Source of the DNA: Flavobacterium anseongense | GTDB lineage: Bacteria > Bacteroidota > Bacteroidia > Flavobacteriales > Flavobacteriaceae | Length of the DNA: 64,000 nt | NCBI RefSeq assembly: GCF_021608185.1 | Contig: NZ_JAKIHN010000003.1 | Coordinates: 310,001 to 374,000 of the forward strand | Direction of reading: 5' to 3' | Shown here: positions 32,701 to 42,173 of the stretch, piece by piece | Layout: each line of letters begins with the position of its first letter | Numbering within the stretch: the stretch's first letter is position 1 | Notes under the pieces: generated by a model | Database searches by the model: none | Seen by the model: the letters and a program-made list of their open reading frames with translations, nothing else | What the model was told of the DNA's origin: nothing | Position numbers and translations under genes: made by a program

Positions 32701-35202
32701 AGAGCCACAATTTATTCCAATAACAGTACTACCTCCGGAAACATTACTTATTGTATTCGTATCTATATTATTATTGCCTTTATCAATATCCATTACAATC
32801 ACTGCACTTGAACCTCCGGTAATATTTGAAAACGTATTATATTGATATGTTTTTGAAGTACCGGTACCTGCTGCACCCACATTATACCAACCCGTAATTG
32901 ATGTGGCTCCGGTAACGGTTACATTTGAAAAATTATTACTGTTATGATTGATTACTGCTGCTATATGTGGATTATTTGTACCGCAATCATAAAACCAAAC
33001 TCCACCACCCGCAACCGATTTAGTAAAACCAGTAACGATACTGTTACTATTCACATTTTCAGTACCACCGGAAAGTGCAGAACTATAATTTCTTATAAAC
33101 ACTATAGTTCCGGAAGTATTAACAGTGTTATTGGTAAAGGTATTACTGTTGATGTTTAAATTTAATGCTGTCTGATTATAGTATATGAAAGTAACTGCTC
33201 CTGACGAATTTGCCGTGTAGCCGAAATTTGAGAAGTTATTATTACTGATTGAATTAGTGGTTGTATTATTACTACCATTAGTTCCGTCTAATTGAATCCC
33301 AAATATAGCTCCGCTTGTGTTAGCACTTCTAACAGATATATTGTTATAAGTGACGCTATTAGTGATTGTTCCTGTTGGAGCTGCAGAATAATCCTCAACA
33401 GAGATACCTCTAACGCTAGTTACTGTTGTTGCCGTTGAACTAGTGATATTGTTATAAGATACATTATAGTTTTTAGTATTTTTAACAACAATTCCATTAA
33501 CAGTACCCGTTCTTAAACTAAAAGTTGAGCTACTGCTTGATGTACCATAGTTGGTTATTGTATTCGCATTAGCTAAAGATCCTCCTATTACTAATCCATC
33601 ATTGAATGCTGTGGCTGTGGCAGAACCAATCACTACAATACCATAATTTACATCAGTAACAGCATTGCCGGTAATAGTTAAATTATTATTTGATCCTCCC
33701 GCAGAGGCATTAGCACCTGAAGTCATATTAGTAGAAGTATGGCTTGAATTACTATAAATACCCATAGTATTGGTATAGGTTCGGTCTAAATCAATTGTGC
33801 AGTTTTTTATAGTAATATTTTGTGCTCCATTTGTAGTTGTTGCATAAAATAGTCCGACACCAAATTCAGTCATGTTATTACTCGCACCAGTGGTGGAATT
33901 AGAACCATTTTCTAATAATGTAAAGCCATCAAGCGTAATATAATCGCCACCAACAATTTTAAAAATACCATCTGATAAAATTCCTGCCGTCTGTGGTGTA
34001 AATGCCGTAAATGTAGGATTGGTGCCTGTACTGAACTTTTGAAAAGTTATTGTATTTGCAGCTATTCCTGTACCGGTTATATTAAAACCGCCACTCGGTG
34101 TAGTTTCTGTGTAACCCGCTAAAACATTAAATATTACCGGCCCGGAAACTCCATAAGTGTTTAAGGCTGTAACCGCTGTTGCCACCGTTGGAAAACAGGC
34201 AGAAGGTATGTAATAGGTTCCGTTTAATGCTCCTGTTGTGGCTGCCGCAAAAGCAACATTTAAAGCAGTTGGCGCTGCCGGGGTTTGTCCTACTCGAGCT
34301 AATGTATAGGAAGTATCCATAGCCGGACTAAAACTCAATCCGTCATTTATTAAACTTACCTGCACTGTTTTGGCCGTTGATAAACAAGCCGCAAACTTAT
34401 CTAATACCACATAAACTCGTAAGCCGCCTGCAGGAATGGCAATATTTAAAGCATCATGCCCGTATAAATTATTATTGGTTGGATTACTGTTATAGTCACC
34501 ATAAATTGTGGCGTTGCTTTCGGTTCCGTTAAAAGTTTCAGAGCCTGTTGCCGGTTCGTAATAGATTTTAAAACCATCATTAGCAATCTCACTGTTTTCA
34601 GCTAATGTCCCTGTGTTTTGTATCCAAAATCGTTGCAATACTCTTGATGAAACGGAGCCAAAGTCTATCTTTACAGACATCACCACATTATAAGGAGATG
34701 TTATAGCTCCGGGATTTAACTGAATAACGCTCGATGTTACATCAGAAGGTCTGTCAGATATATCAAAAATATAGTGCTGTCTTTCATTGTATCCTGTTTG
34801 GTTGGGATTACCACCATAAGAATTACTTCCGCCACAATAATCAGCATGAACAGAAGTGTAAGCAATTAAACCTGCTATAGCATTGGCGCCAAAATTATAA
34901 TTGTTGAGGTTTTGATCTAAATTTGTTGCAGCAGTACAGTCATTTAATGCAAATCCGTAGGTAAACAGATTGTTCCCGTTTAACCAAGTTCGGGCAAAAA
35001 GTTGGTAGATGTTGCTGTGTGTATTAGAATTGGGCAACATAGTTGTTGTAACATCTTTTTCAAGATACCCATATTGACCAATACCGCTGTTTGTTTTGAA
35101 GTATGGGTTTTGTGCAAAAGCAATACTGCCATTGACTAAAAATAGCAATGGCATTATTTTAAAAAGTGATAAACAATATTTATTCAATAGTTTCATTTTC
35201 AC
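29782..35202 (-). CDS. Giant T9SS-secreted beta-helix protein
   Basis: An 1806-residue surface or secreted protein. A signal peptide ends near residue 30 (GSIAFAQ). Residues about 330-1250 are a long Asn/Thr/Ser-rich series of parallel beta-helix (pectate-lyase-like) rungs, with repeated NxITxN, NTISGL and NNI patterns. From about 1380 comes a module shared with the next gene (FYWSRPVAD, GKGYAVMAP, NLVGNPYPSAI, SGQGFFIEA, FNNSMRDK, LWLNLQNP), then a type A T9SS sorting domain (VTVYDVLGRQL ... ISRKIIL). It lies 43 bases after its paralogue. Probable adhesin or polysaccharide-interacting protein; no catalytic residues identified. Confidence 0.88.
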   Translation of the reverse strand: MKMKLLNKYCLSLFKIMPLLFLVNGSIAFAQNPYFKTNSGIGQYGYLEKDVTTTMLPNSNTHSNIYQLFARTWLNGNNLFTYGFALNDCTAATNLDQNLNNYNFGANAIAGLIAYTSVHADYCGGSNSYGGNPNQTGYNERQHYIFDISDRPSDVTSSVIQLNPGAITSPYNVVMSVKIDFGSVSSRVLQRFWIQNTGTLAENSEIANDGFKIYYEPATGSETFNGTESNATIYGDYNSNPTNNNLYGHDALNIAIPAGGLRVYVVLDKFAACLSTAKTVQVSLINDGLSFSPAMDTSYTLARVGQTPAAPTALNVAFAAATTGALNGTYYIPSACFPTVATAVTALNTYGVSGPVIFNVLAGYTETTPSGGFNITGTGIAANTITFQKFSTGTNPTFTAFTPQTAGILSDGIFKIVGGDYITLDGFTLLENGSNSTTGASNNMTEFGVGLFYATTTNGAQNITIKNCTIDLDRTYTNTMGIYSNSSHTSTNMTSGANASAGGSNNNLTITGNAVTDVNYGIVVIGSATATAFNDGLVIGGSLANANTITNYGTSSSSSTFSLRTGTVNGIVVKNTKNYNVSYNNITSSTATTVTSVRGISVEDYSAAPTGTITNSVTYNNISVRSANTSGAIFGIQLDGTNGSNNTTTNSISNNNFSNFGYTANSSGAVTFIYYNQTALNLNINSNTFTNNTVNTSGTIVFIRNYSSALSGGTENVNSNSIVTGFTKSVAGGGVWFYDCGTNNPHIAAVINHNSNNFSNVTVTGATSITGWYNVGAAGTGTSKTYQYNTFSNITGGSSAVIVMDIDKGNNNIDTNTISNVSGGSTVIGINCGSNSGAKKVNANIISGLSSTTTTSDVVAIWVAGGATQTITNNVISTLTSSTNAGSFKGIYMAIPGSSSNSITGNTISGLTNSSTGTSSAIRGIHVAPASASNPVTISSNVIYDLNGATTNTGTGISSAIVGILISASTSNSYTVNLNTIYNLNATTTANANIGVAAIAAGGVSSGGTMIRNRIYGLTNTATGTSPYIVGFWPVGGSWTFANNMISLSNGSNTNGMQCLGVYDPGGTNTRNYYYNSITIGGSSTGTQNSVALQFNTATSPVATANIYNNILNMTRTGNGKNYALANLTSGLPNMNSNYNILNATNAATIVATNGITDNSFTTWQATGKDANSLTEAVVSFVDIPTADLHINNATCNSGEGGALVLASPNIIDYDNDARDATAPDIGADEFSTRTSIWDGTAWSTWNGVSFSSAIPTGNTNLEFIGSYSSPASLEGCACTVTSGNVVFNSSHTLTLLKKLTVAAAPTATMTFENNSSLVQINNNVTNSGNITYKRTTTPYERYDYFYWSRPVADTRALSAIFSGWRTDYSFTFNTQNFADLVTAATGNAPADSFDDNGDAWVYAGSGSTMTTGKGYAVMAPTSVAFGPQALPTTVSFLGVPNNGVISTRIYESANAASTTDDFNLVGNPYPSAIFADKFITDNGTKTSGTLYFWTHVADVSVSNPGPSASNFVTADYAYYNLSGGTASGTGSTIPTGKVASGQGFFIEAQSNNVDIVFNNSMRDKTYLNNDFFKNNNTTSEIERDRLWLNLQNPDGLFSQLLIGYFEQTTLGFDWAYDGRVNTTNSQVSFYSLAQNEKYKIQARPSFTDADKVPLGYFSIANGQFTISLDEKEGIFNTDQNIYLEDRDMNIIHDLKQSSYTFTTNYGRYEDRFILRYTNEALGTPDFETLDNGVVVATNHGEMTIKSFMEDIQEVTVYDVLGRQLFFAKAISNKTFSTSNITMSHQTLIVKIKLKNGVTISRKIIL

Positions 35203-35245
35203 TCTGCTTTTAATCTATAGTTAACTAACTATAAACTGTTCTTTT

Positions 35246-38200
35246 CTAAAGAATAATTTTTCTTGAAATGGTCACTCCATTTTCCAATTTAATTTTGACA
35301 ATCAATGTTTGATGACTCATTGAAATATTTGAAGTCGCAAAGCTTGTATTGTTTATTGCTTTTGCAAAATACAATTGTCTTCCTAACACATCATACACTG
35401 TTACTTCTTTTATGTTTTCAATATAAGACTTAATGCTCATTTCACCATGATTGGAAGCTACAATAACATTGTTATCAATAGTTCCAAAATCAGGATTGCC
35501 AAGCGCTGCGTTGGTGTATCGCAATACAAATCGATTATTGAAAGCTCCTGCATTAGCAGCAAAAGTATAAGGTGCTGCTCTTAAATCATGAATTATATTA
35601 AGTTCTCTGTCTTCTAAATAGATTGGTTGTCCTTCCTGAAACAATCCGTCAACAGCTGCAATGGCTATCTTGTAATTTCCTGCCGAAGAAACTTTTATTC
35701 CTAAAGTAACGGTATCCGAATCTACGAAAGGCATAGCTCTTCCCTGTATACAATATGCCTGAAGCAAATCATTATCGACGTATGAATAGATATCCAAACT
35801 ATTTGGCTTGGTTACCGCATCATACAACCTATCTTTTTGATTCGTTGCTGATTCAACATAGGCAACTAATGTTCTTTTTACTGTATTTTGAGGCGATATA
35901 ATATCTAACCAGATACGACTTTTCTCTTCTTCACCGACAACCGTATTTTCAACTGTTGCATTCTTGTAAAATTGTGTATTACTATAAGAAGCATTAGTAG
36001 ACGTATTTCTTCTCATGCTATTGTTAAAGTTAACTACACTGCTTCCCGCTGCGCCATCTTTCATCAATACAAAAAATCCTTGTCCGGAAGCAATCTTACC
36101 ATTAAATCCTGATGGACCACTGATAGTACCTGAACCATTGTAAACGATATAATCAGCAGTGGTATAATTACTGTAAAAATCATTATAAAACGGATCTATT
36201 GTAGCTGTACTTGGTGCTGTATTGTGTGACCATAGATAGACAAAACCCTCAATATCGGGATTGTTGGCCGCAGATAAAAACGTTAAGGAATTGATAGCTG
36301 AAGGATATGGATTCCCTACTAAATTCCAGTTATCATCCCAGCGCGTTACTGTAGCCGGCGTTGGTGTTGTTGGAACCGTATAGTCTAGTCCTGTCGTAAT
36401 ACCATCACCATAATAATTCCCTCTCGAAATTGGGATTGTTATAGCTCCATTATTTGGCTGACCGGTAAAAGAAAAAGAATTTGTAACCAAAGTACTCGAA
36501 CCGTTAAAAGTTCGGGCTATATATCCTTTCCCGGCTGTCATATTTGTGGTAGAAGGCGTTCTCCATGTCCCGGTAGTTCCATTTAAATTACTGTAAACCG
36601 GATTCCATTCATATCGATATCCGTTTGGTATATTGGCAACGGCAAACAACTTGGTTGGTGCACTCCAATATACATAATCAATATCTCTGGCGGTGTAATT
36701 TCTTTTTACGGTAAACTTTGTCCCCGAATAATCACCATCATTGGTATCAGTATCATTCACCTGTATCAACTGTCCACCGTTTTCAATTGTAACATCTCCA
36801 TTGCTGGTTAGTTTGTTATGAACTCTGATATAATCATCAGGATATGCAGCAGAACCTATCGTAACATATTTATTTACTTTAACTTCAAGGTTTCCTGTGG
36901 CAATAAGATTGTTGCTTATTGTAGTATTGAAATCATTATCTAAAATAACATTATAAAAATCTTCTGGATTGGTGTGCACGTTACTGTTAATAATTTGGGG
37001 TGAACTTCCAACAAAAGAAACGGTTCCGTTTCCTTCTAAAAAGCTAGCCGTTGTTAAACTGTTGGTGAAATTTTTATACAAATACAAATTACCATCAGCA
37101 GTACCGCTATTACTGTCATCCATATCAAGTACTCCGGTAGTGTTTATCAACAAATCTCCATAAACTTCGAGCTTGTTGCTGGCACTTGCTTCTAACTGTA
37201 CTTTCCTTCCCGAAATGGTTAAGTTTTTACATTTGGCAACATCCGAAAATTGATCCGAATAAGCTGCAGTATAATCGATAACAGCATCTCTGGCCGCACT
37301 AGAAAATAATACTACATCGGTTAGTTCATCAGGAACGGTTAATTGTGCCCAATTGTTACAATCAAACCAATTGGTACTCAAAGCTCCTATCCATCTGTTA
37401 AAAGCATCTGAAGCATTGATAACAAAAGGAGAAGTTGCCGGACAAGAACCAAAACTGGAAATCCAGTTAGTACTATAGCTTAATATTTGTCCCAATAAAT
37501 AGGGTTTAGTTCCTGTAGTATTCCCGGGTGTAACGGAAACATCGTAACTAACTTCATAAGAAGCCGGTGAAGAATTTGCCTGTATGGAAGCACACAATAA
37601 ATCAGGATGCTTTCTGGATCTTCTTAAATTGTCCCCGGATACAGCCGACAAATCATCTGATAAATCATACCAAAGTCCACCATCCTGAACACCCGAAAGT
37701 ACTGTTCCGACAAAAGTAGAACCTGCTGCATCATAAACAAAACTTCCTTGTAACAGGAACATCGAATCCGGTTGGGAAGTAGAAACATTAACAATACCAT
37801 GGCCTAAACCTGTTGAGCCATCTGCACTTTTACAGACTATAGTAAAAGATGTATTAGGGAAAACAGTTCCCGAAGGAGATACTGCTGTTACCGTTGATGT
37901 TGTGCCAGTGCCCGAAACCGTTTCAATACAAAATGTTGATGCTGCCGGAATAACCGAAGAACCATTATAAGTAAATTCTAAATAAGGAATATTTCCTGTT
38001 GGTGATGGCGTTACACATTCGAACCATTTGTCTGTTCTAACATTACTTGCCGGTAATCCTCCTGTCTCATAAGTTCCATTCGTCCACAGGAACTTGGTTC
38101 CCGGATTAATATCAACAAAAGTCAACAGCCTGATAGCATCATTGGCGCTACCGTAAGCATTATCATAAGCAATCAAAATCAATTCTCCGGTCTTTAATAC

Positions 38201-40096
38201 GGTTGGATTAACATTAGTCGGTGTTACCGATACTTCGACTCCACTGCTCCACTCGCTGCCATTTCTAACAAATATTTCTAAGTAATACGTTGTCCCATTG
38301 GTCAATCCTGTAATGCTTACTGTGTTACCACTTGAATAATAAACCGCTTGGTTAAAGGCGGCAAATACCGTATTGGCCGTATATGCAGTACCTGTACTTC
38401 CTGTTGGGGCAAAGGTAATTCCCGATGCTGCTGTTACTACTACCAACACCTGGTCAAAACATGCCGCTGTTGGATTAGCCCAAGTTAGCGATGCTGATGT
38501 ATTTCCTGCTGTTGCTGTAGCACTGGTCACATTTGGAAGACCAATGGTTTGCGTTGTAGTAGTTGCCGTAGCCGAATACAAAGTAGAAGCTCCATTATTT
38601 TTATAAGCATACACGGCAAAAGTATAGGATAAACCAGCGGTAAGCCCTGTCACGGTTACACTAACTGTTGCAGCAGCGGTTGTTTTATATAAAACTCTCG
38701 ATGTTGTTGCATTGTAAGTTGGCGCTAAGCTGTAATCTAAATTTGTAGTTTGCGACGGAACGTAAATGGTGGTAACCGCATTAGGCACTCCGCCTTGTCT
38801 GACTACTAATAGATAACCATCATAAGTACCCGTTGCCGGTGCAGACCAGTTTAAAACCTGAGTGGTATTCGTCGTACAACCCTTGGTTATGCTTCCCGGC
38901 ACAGCTGGCGCGGTTAACGTAATGGTTTGTGTTCCTCCTGCCGTTGCGCTGCCCGATTTGGTACCCGAACTAAAGGTTAAATTTGTAGTAGCAATAGCAT
39001 TCAGACTTATGGTTCTGCCTGTTGTTGCTGCAGCATCTATAGAAGCCGTTACCCAAAAATACCTAGTGCCGACAGTAACACTTTGAGACAATGACGAAAA
39101 AGTTATGGTTTCGCCGGTACCGGTTGCTGTTGCAGTAAAACCGGAACCTAGTTGTGTAGCGGTAGCAAAATCATTTGCCGTGTTGTACCATAGTTTTAAA
39201 CCACTTGCCACAATATCTGACGCCTGATACGTGCCGCTTGTTGCAAATGATGCCGCAGTTAAGGTTGCATTTGAATTGGCAACTGTAGTTTGAAACGTTG
39301 AAAGAATATGATTAGTTGTCCCTTGAGCAACATTGGCCGCCGCTATTTGTGTACCGTTATCGGCTATCGTTACTGCGGGTGGAGTTGATGAATTTGCCGT
39401 TATGGAAACATTGTCAAAACCAAGAGCTTGCGCATTTGATGTGGTAGTTCCCGAAGTTACCGAATAACGCCAAGCAAAATAAAACTTATCATTTAAAGCA
39501 AGACTGGCTGCCGGTGTATAAGTTCCTGTAACTGCTGTTGTTGTCCCCGGAGCTGTTGTATAACCCGTATTATCAGCATCTGCAGCAATACTTGTTGTTA
39601 GTGTTCCTCCACAAACTGTCCAGGTTGTTCCATCAGTAGAATATAATAAATCGACTGTAAAACCTGCTGCGTTAGAACCCTTTCTATACTTTTCGACATC
39701 ATACGATATTGTAAAACTGCTAATAGCTGTGGCGGCATTATTATTAAAATACGACATGAATGCAACTGTCTTACTTGCTGATGAAGATGACAATCCTCCA
39801 ACGGCGCTTTCAGTTGTAACATTGTTTGCATTATATCTGTAAATTCCATTCCCTGCAGTTGTTGACATACTGTTTCCGCCTGCCAACTCAACCGCTGTAA
39901 CTGCTGTTGAATACGTTAGTGCTGCATCTCGAACATTAGTTGTCTTTTGTGCTTTCCAATTCGTAGGCAATGTTGCCGTAGAACTGGCACCTAAACCATT
40001 GAAATTTTCTGTGAAAGTTCCTCCAGCCGCTAAGTTGGTTTGCCCCCAGGAAAAAGCACTAACAAAAAGCGCAATAAAAAGTATTTTTAGTTTCAT
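35246..40096 (-). CDS. Giant T9SS-secreted protein with fibronectin-type repeats
   Basis: A 1616-residue secreted protein. Signal peptide MKLKILFIALFVSAFSWGQ. The N-terminal half has Ala/Thr/Ser-rich beta-sandwich repeats, including FN3-like segments (VTGLTAGLSYTFAVYAYKN, ITGLTNGTTYYLEIFVRN). A central lamin-tail-like segment (TGELILIAYDNAYGSANDAIRL) follows. The last ~500 residues are the same module as in the downstream gene (VYWSAPTK, GKGYIA, NLVGNPYPSAI, SGQGFFVLM, NNSMRRNT) with a type A T9SS sorting domain. It has a strong promoter at 40191-40220 and is probably co-transcribed with the 1806-residue gene. Likely a cell-surface adhesin. Confidence 0.88.
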   Translation of the reverse strand: MKLKILFIALFVSAFSWGQTNLAAGGTFTENFNGLGASSTATLPTNWKAQKTTNVRDAALTYSTAVTAVELAGGNSMSTTAGNGIYRYNANNVTTESAVGGLSSSSASKTVAFMSYFNNNAATAISSFTISYDVEKYRKGSNAAGFTVDLLYSTDGTTWTVCGGTLTTSIAADADNTGYTTAPGTTTAVTGTYTPAASLALNDKFYFAWRYSVTSGTTTSNAQALGFDNVSITANSSTPPAVTIADNGTQIAAANVAQGTTNHILSTFQTTVANSNATLTAASFATSGTYQASDIVASGLKLWYNTANDFATATQLGSGFTATATGTGETITFSSLSQSVTVGTRYFWVTASIDAAATTGRTISLNAIATTNLTFSSGTKSGSATAGGTQTITLTAPAVPGSITKGCTTNTTQVLNWSAPATGTYDGYLLVVRQGGVPNAVTTIYVPSQTTNLDYSLAPTYNATTSRVLYKTTAAATVSVTVTGLTAGLSYTFAVYAYKNNGASTLYSATATTTTQTIGLPNVTSATATAGNTSASLTWANPTAACFDQVLVVVTAASGITFAPTGSTGTAYTANTVFAAFNQAVYYSSGNTVSITGLTNGTTYYLEIFVRNGSEWSSGVEVSVTPTNVNPTVLKTGELILIAYDNAYGSANDAIRLLTFVDINPGTKFLWTNGTYETGGLPASNVRTDKWFECVTPSPTGNIPYLEFTYNGSSVIPAASTFCIETVSGTGTTSTVTAVSPSGTVFPNTSFTIVCKSADGSTGLGHGIVNVSTSQPDSMFLLQGSFVYDAAGSTFVGTVLSGVQDGGLWYDLSDDLSAVSGDNLRRSRKHPDLLCASIQANSSPASYEVSYDVSVTPGNTTGTKPYLLGQILSYSTNWISSFGSCPATSPFVINASDAFNRWIGALSTNWFDCNNWAQLTVPDELTDVVLFSSAARDAVIDYTAAYSDQFSDVAKCKNLTISGRKVQLEASASNKLEVYGDLLINTTGVLDMDDSNSGTADGNLYLYKNFTNSLTTASFLEGNGTVSFVGSSPQIINSNVHTNPEDFYNVILDNDFNTTISNNLIATGNLEVKVNKYVTIGSAAYPDDYIRVHNKLTSNGDVTIENGGQLIQVNDTDTNDGDYSGTKFTVKRNYTARDIDYVYWSAPTKLFAVANIPNGYRYEWNPVYSNLNGTTGTWRTPSTTNMTAGKGYIARTFNGSSTLVTNSFSFTGQPNNGAITIPISRGNYYGDGITTGLDYTVPTTPTPATVTRWDDNWNLVGNPYPSAINSLTFLSAANNPDIEGFVYLWSHNTAPSTATIDPFYNDFYSNYTTADYIVYNGSGTISGPSGFNGKIASGQGFFVLMKDGAAGSSVVNFNNSMRRNTSTNASYSNTQFYKNATVENTVVGEEEKSRIWLDIISPQNTVKRTLVAYVESATNQKDRLYDAVTKPNSLDIYSYVDNDLLQAYCIQGRAMPFVDSDTVTLGIKVSSAGNYKIAIAAVDGLFQEGQPIYLEDRELNIIHDLRAAPYTFAANAGAFNNRFVLRYTNAALGNPDFGTIDNNVIVASNHGEMSIKSYIENIKEVTVYDVLGRQLYFAKAINNTSFATSNISMSHQTLIVKIKLENGVTISRKIIL

Positions 40097-40190
40097 TTAA
40101 AATGAATTATAGTATTAATTTCCAAAGTGATAGCGTCTCTTTTGTACACACAAAAAAGGGCTAAGTTTTAGCTAGTAGAAAATGGGACAA

Positions 40191-40220
40191 CAAAACTACA
40201 TCTAAATTACTAAAATACAA
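40191..40220 (-). promoter_or_regulatory. Promoter of the T9SS gene pair
   Basis: Minus strand TTG (40218-40220), 19-base spacer, TAGTTTTG (40191-40198), about 95 bases upstream of the start at 40096. The 332-base gap to recX holds this, the divergent recX promoter, and otherwise AT-rich sequence without a visible gene. Confidence 0.7.
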
Positions 40221-40374
40221 GCAGTTTGAGTTACTAAATTATCAATAAAATGCTATGTTTATGAACATTCTCTGTTAATTACTTAAAAAATAGTGTTTTT
40301 ATGTGTGTTTTCAGGGGTAATTGGAGTTTTTCTCTGTCTGTTTTCGTGCGTTTAATCTTAAAGACTATTTTGGT

Positions 40375-40406
40375 TTGAAAGTATTCAGGTCAATTGCCTA
40401 ACTTTG
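40375..40406 (+). promoter_or_regulatory. Promoter of recX
   Basis: TTG (40375-40377), 21-base spacer, TAACTTTG (40399-40406), 22 bases before the recX ATG. Confidence 0.65.
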
Positions 40407-40428
40407 TTTTTGAAATTGGTATCCAAAA

Positions 40429-40896
40429 ATGAACGAAGCACTGACGTTAAAAGAAGCACAACTCAAGTTAGAATATTATTGTTCTTACCAGGAGCGATGC
40501 CATCAGGAAGTGGTTCAGAAAGCCCATGATTTGGGAATGAAATCCCATGAAACGGATGCTATTGTTGTTCACTTAATCCAACATAATTTTCTAAACGAAG
40601 AACGCTTCGCCCGAAGTTTTGCCCGGGGGAAACACCGCATCAAAGGGTGGGGTAAAAACCGCATTGTCAACGAACTCAAACAGCGACAAATTTCGGCACC
40701 TAATATCAAATGCGCTTTAACCGAAATCACTGAAGAAGAATACATAGAAACACTCGACAAATTAGCTGAAAGACATTGGGAAACCATCAGAGAAACCAAT
40801 GTTCAGAAAAAGAAAAAGAAGTTTTGCGATTACTTATTGCGCAAAGGCTGGGAAAGTAATTTGGTTTATGAGAAGTTGAAGGAGTTTGAGAAATAA
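40429..40896 (+). CDS. recX: Regulatory protein RecX
   Basis: A 155-residue helical-repeat protein that modulates RecA filaments. Motifs: LEYYCSYQERCHQEV, then HLIQHNFLNEERFARSFARGKHRIKGWGK-type segment, IVNELKQRQI and the final FCDYLLRKGWESNLVYEKLKEF. Length and repeat order match RecX. It has its own promoter and no recA beside it, as is usual in Bacteroidota. Confidence 0.93.
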   Translation: MNEALTLKEAQLKLEYYCSYQERCHQEVVQKAHDLGMKSHETDAIVVHLIQHNFLNEERFARSFARGKHRIKGWGKNRIVNELKQRQISAPNIKCALTEITEEEYIETLDKLAERHWETIRETNVQKKKKKFCDYLLRKGWESNLVYEKLKEFEK

Positions 40897-40926
40897 TTAT
40901 GAGTTATAAGTTATGAATTATGAGTT
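40896..40926. repeat. Micro-repeat after recX
   Basis: Tandem variants of TTATGAGTTA / TTATGAATTA, with a reverse-oriented copy (AACTCATAACTTA) at 40982-40994 bracketing the gap. Typical flavobacterial intergenic filler. Confidence 0.5.
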
Positions 40927-40985
40927 AAAAGCCTTATAAAATCATATCTCCATTTATTAAGTTGTAGTTTTCGATAAAACCCAAC

Positions 40986-42140
40986 TCATAACTTACTTAG
41001 CAAAATACTCACCGCATTACCTCCAAATCCAACTGCATTTATCAATACATTCCGAATCGCTTTTCGCGGATTTTGTTCGGTGACAAATGGCACTCCTATG
41101 AACTGTTGGTGTTGCATCATCAAAAGCGCCATTTCGAGATTAAGCATACCCGAAGCACCAAATGTGTGACCAACTTTCCATTTATTAGTCGTAAGCATTG
41201 GAAGGTTTTTGCCGAATACTTTTTGTATTGCTTTATATTCTGTTTTATCCCCTTTTATAGTTCCAGGCGCGTGCATTACAATCACATCGACTTCATCCAA
41301 AGACACATTTTGCAGGGCCATTTTCATCGATTTCTGGAAACATTCTGCTTCATCGGTGATGGAAATACTGTGTTGCAAATCGTCTGTGGCATAACCAAAT
41401 CCGGTAACGTAACCCAAGGCATTTTTTTGCTTACCAATTTCCAGACACGCCATCGCTGCGCCTTCGCCTAATACCATTGAATTTTTGGTTTTATCTAAAT
41501 CCAATGCGCGGCAAGGAAAGGCTTCATTCGATTTAGAATATATCTTCAATGCCTGCATTTGAGCAATCGTAAACGGTGTTAACGGTGCTTCACTTCCACC
41601 AACTAAAAACTTATCTGCCATGTCTGCTTGCAGCCAAGCTATTCCGTTTAACAAAGCATGAAGTGCTGTAGAGCACGTTATAGAATGTGACAATTCGGGG
41701 CCATTTGATTTTAAATCATGCGCCACCCAAGTAGAAATGTTTCCTAAAGTTGTTGTTGGTGACGCCAGAGTTGGTGTCTTTCCGGTCGCTAAAAATTCCT
41801 GATGATGCTTTTCAAAAAGTTGGGTAGCGCCACGCGAAGAACCGATGTTAACGCCAAATTTTGCGTCATACCATCCGGCATTTTTTATTGCCGCTCTTGA
41901 TGCAAAAATTGCATAAAGCACTGAGTTATCAAGGGATTTATATTTCACATCCGAGTCACGCAATGCCTGGACTTCTTTAGCCAAAGCTTCGGATAATGGA
42001 GCAACCAAAGCAGTACTATTTCCAATCTGTTTTTCAACAATCAGCGATTTTGGATTCAGATATTCATTCCAAACCTCGGCTGTGGTTTTGCCTAAAGCTG
42101 AAAAGGAAGCTATGGAAGTTATGGCAATAGGCTTTTTCAA
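40986..42140 (-). CDS. Beta-ketoacyl-ACP synthase in the biotin operon
   Basis: A 384-residue FabF-type condensing enzyme. Cys156 (HSITCSTAL) and His290 (VMHAPGTIKGDKTEY) and His325 (KVGHTFGASG) form a complete Cys-His-His active site, so it should condense acyl chains. It is the last gene of the operon bioF-DUF2007-TPR-bioD-bioA, 33 bases after bioA. Neither bioC nor bioH is visible in the window, so this enzyme could help make the pimeloyl precursor; this role is inferred from gene order only. It could also be a general fatty-acid enzyme. Confidence 0.88.
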   Translation of the reverse strand: MKKPIAITSIASFSALGKTTAEVWNEYLNPKSLIVEKQIGNSTALVAPLSEALAKEVQALRDSDVKYKSLDNSVLYAIFASRAAIKNAGWYDAKFGVNIGSSRGATQLFEKHHQEFLATGKTPTLASPTTTLGNISTWVAHDLKSNGPELSHSITCSTALHALLNGIAWLQADMADKFLVGGSEAPLTPFTIAQMQALKIYSKSNEAFPCRALDLDKTKNSMVLGEGAAMACLEIGKQKNALGYVTGFGYATDDLQHSISITDEAECFQKSMKMALQNVSLDEVDVIVMHAPGTIKGDKTEYKAIQKVFGKNLPMLTTNKWKVGHTFGASGMLNLEMALLMMQHQQFIGVPFVTEQNPRKAIRNVLINAVGFGGNAVSILLSKL

Positions 42141-42173
42141 AAGAATAGTTGTAATGGAGTTAGTAGTGCAAAA

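Noticed and set aside
32570..38606. Antisense frames in the two T9SS genes rich in Val, Ala and Thr
   Set aside because: Shadows of Thr/Ala/Asn-rich repeats on the opposite strand.
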